Assembly: GCA_051418055.1 (NCBI GenBank)
Contig: JBPRGH010000080.1
Coordinates: 1-25,680 of the forward strand
From: JBPRGH01 sp051418055
GTDB taxonomy: Bacteria; Bacteroidota; Bacteroidia; Cytophagales; Cyclobacteriaceae
Direction of reading: 5' to 3'
Length of the DNA: 25,680 bases
In this document: positions 7,934-15,160 of the stretch, in pieces
Numbering within the stretch: the first letter of the stretch is position 1
How the letters are laid out: every line of letters begins with the position of its first letter
Notes under the pieces: model-generated
The model's database searches: none
What the model was told of the DNA's origin: nothing
Seen by the model: the letters and a program-made list of their open reading frames with translations, nothing else
Translations under genes and position numbers: made by a program

Positions 7934-8008
7934 CCTCCTTGTTGGTGTTTTCACCAACAAGAAGTGCTTACTTTAACCATATTCAAATTTTAACTTTATT
8001 TTAGACTT
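7934..8008. repeat. Dispersed palindrome copy B with AT-rich flank
   Basis: CCTCC followed by the perfect hairpin CTTGTTGGTG-TTTT-CACCAACAAG (7938-7961) and an AT-rich tail. The whole unit is repeated imperfectly 78 bp downstream. The stem is a perfect 10 bp here, whereas copies A and C each carry one change. Confidence 0.85.
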
Positions 8009-8011
8009 CCC

Positions 8012-8087
8012 CCTCCTTGTTGGTATTTTCACCAACAAGAAATAGCTTTAATTAACCAGATCAAATTTTTACACTTATTTTTAACTT
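8012..8087. repeat. Dispersed palindrome copy C with AT-rich flank
   Basis: This is the second unit of the local tandem pair, with its hairpin at 8016-8039. One base differs from copy B in the stem (A at 8025), which opens the pair next to the loop. The tail is similar to that of copy B, with scattered substitutions and a one-base length difference. Confidence 0.8.
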
Positions 8088-8183
8088 CTTAACAATAAAT
8101 AACGGCATTATTGCTATTATAAATCAGGAACTTAAAACATGGGGTAATCATTTTAATAGGAGATTGCTCGTTTTTACATACAT

Positions 8184-11141
8184 ATGAATCAAATCTTATA
8201 TACTGTAATTATAATTTTATTAACTGCTGTCTCATTTATAACAGCCAATGCACGTCAGGCAGAACCTGCTGGACCTCCTTTTGTGACTTATCAAAATAGT
8301 GAATGGGTTGATTCGGTAATGAAAAAACTAACTCCTGATGAACGTATTGCCCAACTCATCATGGTTGCAGCTTACTCAAACGGGACGCCGGAGCATAAGC
8401 AGGAAATATTGAAGCTGATAAATGATCAAAAGATTGGCGGCCTAATTTTCTTTCAGGGCGATCCGGAAAAACAGGTTCAGCTCCTGAATGAGTACCAGGC
8501 ACATTCTGATGTTCCGTTACTTGTTGCTATAGATGCAGAATGGGGGCTTGGCATGCGTTTGGATAATACCATCAGCTATCCTTACCAGATGACATTGGGG
8601 GCTATTCAGGGTGATTCTCTTATTTATAAAATGGGAGCTGAAATAGCAAGGCAACTTAAGCATGTCGGGGTTCATATGAATTTTGCTCCTGTCGTAGATG
8701 TAAATAATAATCCTAAAAATCCGGTAATCAACTTTCGCTCCTTTGGTGAAGACAGGGAAAATGTGGCTCAAAAAGGTATTGCCTATATGAGAGGTATGCA
8801 GGATAATAATATAATGGCTACTGCCAAACATTTTCCAGGTCATGGTGACACGGATGTGGATTCACATTCAGCTTTACCACAAATAAAACATTCACGCGAG
8901 CGCCTGGATTCTGTCGAGCTTTATCCTTTCCGTAAGCTTATCAATGCAGGAGTTGGTGGTATTATGGTAGCCCACCTGAATATACCGGCCCTCGAACCTG
9001 AAGGTATCCCCTCTACATTATCAAGGTCGATTGTAACAGATCTCCTGAAGAATGAATATGATTTTCAGGGCCTTGTGGTTACCGATGCCATGAATATGAA
9101 AGGCGTTACGGGCAGCAATCCTCCCGGAGTAGTTGATAAAGATGCCATACTTGCCGGTAATGATCTGCTGGAATTTACAGAAGATGTGCCGCGTGCTATT
9201 GCAGAAATACGTAAGGCTATCCAACAGGGACTGATAACTCAGAAGGAAATTGATGACCGTTGCCGGAAAATTCTGGCTGTAAAACATTGGGCAGGTTTAA
9301 ATAATTATCAGGCTTTGCCAACTGAAGGTATCGAAAAGAAATTAAATACTCCTGCAGCTAAATTGCTGAAACGAAACCTGATGAAGTCGGCGCTTACCGT
9401 ACTTAATAATTCAAATGATATTATACCTGTTAAGCACCTGGAAAAGCAGAATATTGCTTCTGTTTCTTTTGGTGCAGGTTCAGAAACTCCATTTCAGGAA
9501 ACGCTGAGCTTATATGCGAAAGTGAATCATTTTAATGTTCCTGAAGATGCAAGCCAGGAGCATATTGATCAATTGAAAGAGCAGCTAAAAACCTACAACC
9601 TGATTTTGGCAGGAGTGCATGATCATAGCCGCTTTCCGCGAAATGTTATTAAACTTTCCGAGGCAGGGCAGCAGTTTTTAAGTGAATTGTCCTTAAGTGA
9701 AAATGTTGTTATTTCCGTTTTTAAAAATCCATATGTTATGGATAAGGTGAATAATATTGAAAACACCGATGGACTTATTTTAACATATCAGGATAACGTG
9801 GAGGCCCAGGAGCTGGCAGCTCAGCTAATATTTGGAGGTATTGGTGCCAGTGGACGATTACCGGTAAGTGTAGGTGATAAATTTGAATCAGGTGATGGAC
9901 TGGATGTAAAAGGCGGCATACGCTTAGGCTATACAATGCCTGAAGATGTCGGTATTGATTCGGAAATTCTTTATAGCCGCATTGATTCACTTGTAAATCA
10001 GGCGATGGATATGAAAGCTATCCCCGGTGCCCAGGTTTTAGTAGCCAAAGACCGAAAAGTGGTAATGTATAAATCCTATGGGCTACATAAATACAGTGAT
10101 ACTACTAAAGTAAAGCCTACAGATCTTTATGATCTCGCATCTGTTACAAAGATCTCTACAGGTCTTCCTTCGCTGATGAAGCTTTATGATGAAGGCAAAT
10201 TTGAGCTGGATCAAACACTTGCCGATCATCTGCCCAGCTTCAAAAGATCCAATAAGTCTGATATTCCCTATTATGATATACTCACGCACCAGGGTCGTTT
10301 AAAGCCGTGGATACCTTTTTGGAAAAATACATTGCGCAAAAATGGCAGTTATAAATGGTTTACAATTAAAAGTGACTCTTCAAAACGATTTCCTATAAAG
10401 CTGAGAGAGAATATGTTCCTGCATCGGAAATACCCCGACAGGATCGTAAAAGTTATTCGTAAATCACCATTAGGGGAGGAGAAGAAATATGTTTATTCGG
10501 ATTTTTTCTTCATACTGGCACCACGCGTTGTTGAGAGCATGATAGATGAAGATTTTACTTCCTATATCAACAAAAATTTTTATAGGCCTCTTGGAGCAAC
10601 AACAGTTACTTATAATCCTTTTGAAAAATATTCTAAAGATGAAATAGTGCCAACAGAGCATGATTATTATTTCCGAAAAGAACCAATCCATGGAACAGTG
10701 CATGACGAAGGAGCTATTATGATGGGAGGTATATCAGGACATGCAGGTTTATTCGCCAATGCAAACGACCTGGCGAAAATTATGCAGATGTATCTTGATA
10801 TGGGTGAATATGGCGGAAAACAATATATTGATAAAGCTACCCTGGAGAAATTTTCCACTACACAATTTCCGGAGAATAATAATCACAGGGCCCTTGGATT
10901 TGATAAGCCTTATATTAGAGACGGTGAAAAGATCAATACAGCACAAAGCGCAAGCCCTGCAAGCTTTGGCCATACAGGCTTCACAGGTACTATGGTTTGG
11001 ATGGATCCGGAGAATGATCTGCTATATATTTTTCTTTCCAACAGAGTAACTCCAACCCGTGATAATAAGCGTTTATATCATTTAAATACCCGTACGAATA
11101 TCCATCAGGCAATATATGATGCAGTGATAGAGGCGAAGTAA
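8184..11141 (+). CDS. Exported GH3 (NagZ-like) and serine beta-lactamase-fold fusion
   Basis: A 985-residue, two-enzyme protein with a signal peptide (residues 1-~23). Residues ~40-370 form a glycoside hydrolase family 3 barrel of the beta-N-acetylglucosaminidase (NagZ) type: KHFPGHGDTDVDSH at 215-228 includes the His that serves as acid/base in NagZ enzymes, and VTDAMNMKG supplies the likely nucleophile D301. Residues ~380-585 match the second GH3 domain, absent from short NagZ enzymes. From ~590 a class C beta-lactamase/penicillin-binding-type serine hydrolase begins, with SxxK as S653-V-T-K656, a YSD motif near 'YVYSDFFF', and HTG in place of KTG near the C-terminus. Both activities fit turnover of cell-wall peptidoglycan in the periplasm. 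This fusion is common in Bacteroidota. The gene appears monocistronic. The true substrate and whether the hydrolase domain is a peptidase or esterase are unproven. Confidence 0.9.
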   Translation: MNQILYTVIIILLTAVSFITANARQAEPAGPPFVTYQNSEWVDSVMKKLTPDERIAQLIMVAAYSNGTPEHKQEILKLINDQKIGGLIFFQGDPEKQVQLLNEYQAHSDVPLLVAIDAEWGLGMRLDNTISYPYQMTLGAIQGDSLIYKMGAEIARQLKHVGVHMNFAPVVDVNNNPKNPVINFRSFGEDRENVAQKGIAYMRGMQDNNIMATAKHFPGHGDTDVDSHSALPQIKHSRERLDSVELYPFRKLINAGVGGIMVAHLNIPALEPEGIPSTLSRSIVTDLLKNEYDFQGLVVTDAMNMKGVTGSNPPGVVDKDAILAGNDLLEFTEDVPRAIAEIRKAIQQGLITQKEIDDRCRKILAVKHWAGLNNYQALPTEGIEKKLNTPAAKLLKRNLMKSALTVLNNSNDIIPVKHLEKQNIASVSFGAGSETPFQETLSLYAKVNHFNVPEDASQEHIDQLKEQLKTYNLILAGVHDHSRFPRNVIKLSEAGQQFLSELSLSENVVISVFKNPYVMDKVNNIENTDGLILTYQDNVEAQELAAQLIFGGIGASGRLPVSVGDKFESGDGLDVKGGIRLGYTMPEDVGIDSEILYSRIDSLVNQAMDMKAIPGAQVLVAKDRKVVMYKSYGLHKYSDTTKVKPTDLYDLASVTKISTGLPSLMKLYDEGKFELDQTLADHLPSFKRSNKSDIPYYDILTHQGRLKPWIPFWKNTLRKNGSYKWFTIKSDSSKRFPIKLRENMFLHRKYPDRIVKVIRKSPLGEEKKYVYSDFFFILAPRVVESMIDEDFTSYINKNFYRPLGATTVTYNPFEKYSKDEIVPTEHDYYFRKEPIHGTVHDEGAIMMGGISGHAGLFANANDLAKIMQMYLDMGEYGGKQYIDKATLEKFSTTQFPENNNHRALGFDKPYIRDGEKINTAQSASPASFGHTGFTGTMVWMDPENDLLYIFLSNRVTPTRDNKRLYHLNTRTNIHQAIYDAVIEAK

Positions 11142-11309
11142 TTATAAAGACATTCATAATCTTAGACTTAAAATAAGAGGCCTGTGTAGAGAGAAATCTT
11201 ACTCTTATATTAACGTGAACTGCCAATAGAAGAGGAGGTATCTCCAACTTTTATATAACCCGGTTGTGGAAGTATGAAAAGAGAGCCATCTGAGATAAAT
11301 GGGCTTGTC

Positions 11310-11340
11310 TTTCTAAATAATAAATATAAATGTATATTTG
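11310..11340 (+). promoter_or_regulatory. Bacteroidota-type promoter for the GEHP lipoprotein
   Basis: TTTC at 11310-11313 (one mismatch to the -33 TTTG), a 19-base spacer, and TATATTTG at 11333-11340, a full match to the TAnnTTTG -7 element. Transcription would start near 11347, about 45 bases before the ATG at 11392. Confidence 0.6.
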
Positions 11341-11391
11341 ATTCAGCAGATCACCATTTATTAAAGAAGGAATTAATTAAAAAATATAATC

Positions 11392-11631
11392 ATGAATAAG
11401 TTTAAAAAAATCTGGTCATTTGTTACAGCATTGGCTTTTACTGTATTACTTTCCATACCATTTAGCTCTTGCAATAATCCGGGAAATCAGAATGAAAACA
11501 CCGATGAAACAGAAGTAGAAGCTGAAGCTGGTGAACACCCTGAAGGTTATGAGGAAGGTGAACACCCACACGATGAAGATACTACTAAGCAAGAAGGTGA
11601 GCATCCTGCAGGTGAACATCCCAATAACTAA
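11392..11631 (+). CDS. Small acidic lipoprotein with four GEHP motifs
   Basis: A 79-residue lipoprotein. The signal peptide (KKIWSFVTALAFTVLLSIPF) ends in the lipobox FSSC with Cys27, leaving a mature peptide of only ~53 residues. It has no aliphatic core: it is mostly Glu, Asp, Asn, His, Pro and Gly, with GEHP at residues 47-50, 56-59, 69-72 and 74-77. It is surely unstructured alone and could bind divalent metal through its regularly spaced His and Glu residues, but that is inference. It has its own promoter and terminator, so it is a deliberately expressed single gene. The convergent neighbour is a transglutaminase-like lipoprotein. No family is recognised. Confidence 0.75.
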   Translation: MNKFKKIWSFVTALAFTVLLSIPFSSCNNPGNQNENTDETEVEAEAGEHPEGYEEGEHPHDEDTTKQEGEHPAGEHPNN

Positions 11632-11661
11632 AAAGCCGGGGCACGTTAATAAATATTAAGA

Positions 11662-11690
11662 AGAGCGGGAGTATTTCTCCCGCTTTTTCT
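11662..11690 (+). terminator. Rho-independent terminator after the GEHP lipoprotein
   Basis: AGCGGGAG, loop TATTT, CTCCCGCT form a perfect 8-bp GC-rich stem followed by TTTTCTTTT. It sits directly against the stop codon of the convergent gene (11692) and may also weakly stop that transcript. Confidence 0.85.
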
Positions 11691-11691
11691 T

Positions 11692-13071
11692 TTATATGGA
11701 AGTCTCCTCTGGTTTAACTGCTTTCCTGGTAAAAGAAAAATCTGTTTCCGCAGTTGTCACTTCACCTCTGGTCTCAAGAACAGGATAGGCAAGAAATTTA
11801 ATTGGACCGGAAATTGGCCCTGGCTCTACTACCAAATCGCGCCCACGGCTAAATTCAATACGGTTTGCAGGATGATGCCCAAAATAATAAGTGGCTAAAG
11901 CAGTGTATTTATTTGCCTCACTGATATCTACCGGCCACCATTTGCCCTCGGCATAAAATTCTGCCCAGCAATGATAGCCGTTCACACCCCCCTCATTTCT
12001 TTCTGATGGAATAGCTGCTCCAATGGCAAATCGTGCAGGTATACCTGCTGATCTGGCCAATGAAATAAAAAACGAGTGAAATTCAGTGCAGTTGCCGCTG
12101 CGGGAATCACAGGCATAATTAGCATCTCCCGTTCCATAAAGGCCTGCTTTCCGGTATTTCATATTATCAATGATATAATCATATAAGGCTCTGGCTTTCA
12201 TAAGCTCACTATCTCCCTGCTTTCCCAGAAACACCTCATCAGAAATAGAGGTAAAACGACCACCAACAGGAATAAGATTACTCGATCCCAAATACATTTC
12301 CGGATTGATATTAGGTTCTTTATAAGGTCCTTTTTCCTTTCGCTTCACATTATAAATAAGCTCAATTGATTGTCCGCTATGCGCTGGGTTTAGTTCAAGA
12401 TATAAAATGGTGTTACCAAATTCTTTATCCTCCAGCATTTGCTGCTTTCCGCGAGCCTTTAACTTTATCAAATCAACTGTTTGGAAATCGTCACTTTGTG
12501 CAACAGGTATCCATATTTTTGCTTCTTCAGTGATTTCAGGAAGCTTCACCTCGTACCGAAATTCAAATTCATCTTCTCCTTCAATCACTCCTAATAATTC
12601 AGAAGAAGCCTCCTTTACAGGTATCCTGTGCCAGGTTTTGTCTTCTTTCTGCTTCCATGCGTAAAAAGGTTTTCCATTGAGCTTATGTACGGTAGTTTCT
12701 GTAACAGACATATCTCCCGGATCGCCTGAAAGAAAGAAATCAACATCATAGACATCCCCGCTGACATCGGCAAGGTCTACACAGGCGAAATGCCGCTTGG
12801 GGCCCAGGTTGGAAAGATATTCCGTATGTACACGCACCAGTTTAAGCCGGAGGTTACGATCCTCATCATTAATATGAAAATAGCCATTTTCCTCAATTGT
12901 TTCATTTTTAATGTAGGTCCTGATCCCTTCCTCGATTTCGGCAATACTTGTCCTTGTAGTTTTATTTTCAGAATGCTCCGTATTCCTATTTCCCTCTTCA
13001 ACCTGAGCATCAGGCTGGCAGGAAGTAAGGATTATCAATAGAGCTGAAACAATTGATAGCAAATTTTTCAT
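11692..13071 (-). CDS. Transglutaminase-like domain lipoprotein
   Basis: A 459-residue lipoprotein: signal peptide MKNLLSIVSALLIILTSC with the lipidated Cys18, then a Glu/Asn/Thr-rich linker. Residues ~45-275 form a beta-rich N-terminal region of unknown type. Residues ~285-400 carry a transglutaminase-like (papain-fold) core with a full catalytic triad: C328 in 'SGNCTEFHS', H367 in 'NGYHCWAE' and D382 in 'WWPVDISE'. Bacterial members of this superfamily mostly act as proteases or peptidases rather than cross-linkers. The protein would face the periplasm or cell surface. It is convergent with the GEHP lipoprotein and divergent from the DUF3857 pair, which share the same fold, so three transglutaminase-fold genes lie together. 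Confidence 0.85.
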   Translation of the reverse strand: MKNLLSIVSALLIILTSCQPDAQVEEGNRNTEHSENKTTRTSIAEIEEGIRTYIKNETIEENGYFHINDEDRNLRLKLVRVHTEYLSNLGPKRHFACVDLADVSGDVYDVDFFLSGDPGDMSVTETTVHKLNGKPFYAWKQKEDKTWHRIPVKEASSELLGVIEGEDEFEFRYEVKLPEITEEAKIWIPVAQSDDFQTVDLIKLKARGKQQMLEDKEFGNTILYLELNPAHSGQSIELIYNVKRKEKGPYKEPNINPEMYLGSSNLIPVGGRFTSISDEVFLGKQGDSELMKARALYDYIIDNMKYRKAGLYGTGDANYACDSRSGNCTEFHSFFISLARSAGIPARFAIGAAIPSERNEGGVNGYHCWAEFYAEGKWWPVDISEANKYTALATYYFGHHPANRIEFSRGRDLVVEPGPISGPIKFLAYPVLETRGEVTTAETDFSFTRKAVKPEETSI

Positions 13072-13312
13072 ATTAAGGAAAGTTTAAGATATCCTGTACC
13101 AATTAACAGGTGGCGAGGATTGTCCCCTCTAAATTAATACCTTTTTAGAGTAAATGAAAAAATTTACCTTAATGTGAAGTGGTTCAAACTTTAAATAACA
13201 GTTGTGAATAAATTATGAATTTACTACTTTCATAAAACACATAATTATCGCTGTTTAAAATCAGTAAATTTTTTAAATATTTTTACAGTAGGTCAACCTA
13301 AGCAACATATCC

Positions 13313-15160
13313 ATGAGGATTTTATTTTTTGTTTTTCTTTATTTAACAGCGCCCCTTGTTTTCTCCCAACCCAATGTTGAGCTTATTAATTATACAACGT
13401 CAATTTCTGTTGTTAATAATCGTCTGGAGACAGAAGAATCTTATCTTATTCAGGTTAATAAACCACAGGGTGATCATGTGGGTGAAATCTCTTTACTTTA
13501 TCAGGACGGGGATAAACTGGATATAGTTGAGGCTTATATTTTGGATGAAAATGGTGATAAGGTCAGGAAAGTGAAGAAAAAGGAGGTCATCACCAGGAGT
13601 AATTTTTCCGCCAGTACTTTTCATGAGGATAATATGGTAAAAGAGTTTACTTTAAAATGGCACCAGTATCCTTATCAGATCTACTACAGATATAAAACCA
13701 TAACTCATCCATTTCTATACATTGCTCACTGGATACCCTACATTCAACCAAATATCCCCACCAGAAATGCAGTATTAAAGGTAGAGGTTCCGGGAGATTA
13801 TGAGGTCCTAACCAATGTCAATGGTGAATATGAATTTAAAAAGGACGAAATTGATGATGCCTATTTGTACTCATGGCATGCAAAAAATTTAGCCGCTGTA
13901 ACAAAGGAAAAATTATCGCCACCACTGTATGAATTATTACCAAAGATAGCTGTCATACCAAAGAATTTTACTTATGGCACACCAGGTTCATTTGAAAGCT
14001 GGGCGTCTTTTGGTGAATGGCAGGAGAATCTTATACATAATCTGGATGTGCTTCCGCAGAGGGAGAAAAATAAGGTGGATGAACTTTTACAAGGTATAGA
14101 TGATAAAAAAGAGATAATTAAGGTCTTGTATAATTATATGCAGGATAATACTCGTTATATAAATGTTGCTATTGATATAGGAGGCTTGAAGCCCTATCCT
14201 GCATCATATGTCAGCGACAATAAATATGGTGATTGCAAAGCACTTACAATTTATATGAAGGCACTGCTAAAGTATGCGGGAGTAAATTCCTATTATACAA
14301 TTATTCATGCAGGTGATAGTCCCGTAAAAATAGATACTTCCTTCCCCGGTCAGCAATTTAATCATGTAATTCTAAATGCTCCTTTAGCCAATGATACTGT
14401 ATGGCTGGAGAATACGGCTAACTATCTTCCTGTCAATTATCTTGGCACGTTCACACAAAACAGGTATGCACTTGTAGTAGATGGGCAAAACAGCCGGTTA
14501 ATTAAAACTCCTGCTCTTCATATGGATCAGGTGGTGGTAAAAAATATTTTTGAAATAAAATTAAATGAGCAGGGTGATGGAGAAGTTAATATCTCGCGCA
14601 CCTTAAGAGGGGATGATTTTGACAGCTATAAATATTATCAGCATAATTATAAAAAGGAAGAACTTACACCGTTGATTACAGGCTATCTTAATTTTACGGA
14701 TTATGAATTAATAAATTATGATTTAGTTTATCCGGATCGTGATAAACCGGAAATGAATGTAGTCATTAATTTAATAGTTAAAGATCAGCTTAAAGAGTAT
14801 GGTTCTACTTTAGCTTTAAAACCTGTGGGATTTTCAACAATAGAGCTGGAAAAACCCGGGCTTCGAAAACATGTGCTTCGAATTCCGTTTCCAAGGAACC
14901 AAATTGATTCTCTGACCTATGATCTTACAAATTTTCAAAATTATGAGTTGGAACTTCCGGAGGAGATCAATATTCAAAATAAGTACTTTATTTATAAAGA
15001 AACCTATGAATTACGGGAAAATAAGCTGGTAATAAAAAGACATTTTTTATTACCAGCGGGAGAATATTCAGTTAAAGATTATGCTTCATTCTATGCAGCA
15101 ATGAAAGAGATAGATGAGGCAAACAGAAAATCAGTCATTACCTTAAACCCACGACAATGA
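13313..15160 (+). CDS. Exported DUF3857/transglutaminase protein, triad intact
   Basis: A 615-residue exported protein: signal peptide MRILFFVFLYLTAPLVFSQ, cut near residue 18. Residues ~25-210 match the DUF3857 beta-sandwich (EESYLIQVN, KWHQYPYQIYYRYKT). Residues ~225-400 form a transglutaminase-like core with C308 in 'KYGDCKALT', H351 in 'FNHVILNAP' and the acidic E366 in 'VWLENTA'; Glu in this last place is usual in Bacteroidota members. A C-terminal beta-rich part (~400-615) resembles DUF3858. Substrate and reaction are unknown. The stop overlaps the start of the next gene by four bases (ATGA), so the two are translated together. The pair is a common arrangement in Bacteroidota. Confidence 0.83.
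   Translation: MRILFFVFLYLTAPLVFSQPNVELINYTTSISVVNNRLETEESYLIQVNKPQGDHVGEISLLYQDGDKLDIVEAYILDENGDKVRKVKKKEVITRSNFSASTFHEDNMVKEFTLKWHQYPYQIYYRYKTITHPFLYIAHWIPYIQPNIPTRNAVLKVEVPGDYEVLTNVNGEYEFKKDEIDDAYLYSWHAKNLAAVTKEKLSPPLYELLPKIAVIPKNFTYGTPGSFESWASFGEWQENLIHNLDVLPQREKNKVDELLQGIDDKKEIIKVLYNYMQDNTRYINVAIDIGGLKPYPASYVSDNKYGDCKALTIYMKALLKYAGVNSYYTIIHAGDSPVKIDTSFPGQQFNHVILNAPLANDTVWLENTANYLPVNYLGTFTQNRYALVVDGQNSRLIKTPALHMDQVVVKNIFEIKLNEQGDGEVNISRTLRGDDFDSYKYYQHNYKKEELTPLITGYLNFTDYELINYDLVYPDRDKPEMNVVINLIVKDQLKEYGSTLALKPVGFSTIELEKPGLRKHVLRIPFPRNQIDSLTYDLTNFQNYELELPEEINIQNKYFIYKETYELRENKLVIKRHFLLPAGEYSVKDYASFYAAMKEIDEANRKSVITLNPRQ

Larger units (their letters stand above)
7787..8183. other. Divergent intergenic region with four hairpins
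   Basis: Between the divergent delta-60 gene and the GH3 fusion gene there is no protein-coding gene. The region holds hairpins at 7880-7904, 7915-7929, 7938-7961 and 8016-8039, and a ~77-bp imperfect direct repeat (7934-8008 against 8012-8087) that duplicates the palindrome with its AT-rich flank. Promoters for both genes must lie here or close by. I see no clear TAnnTTTG element with good spacing for either. Confidence 0.6.

Noticed and set aside
11210..11345. Minus-strand open stretch upstream of the GEHP lipoprotein
   Set aside because: It reads plausibly at its end, but lacks any start, follows a stop within the intergenic region, and overlaps a well-formed promoter on the other strand; too weak to list as a gene.
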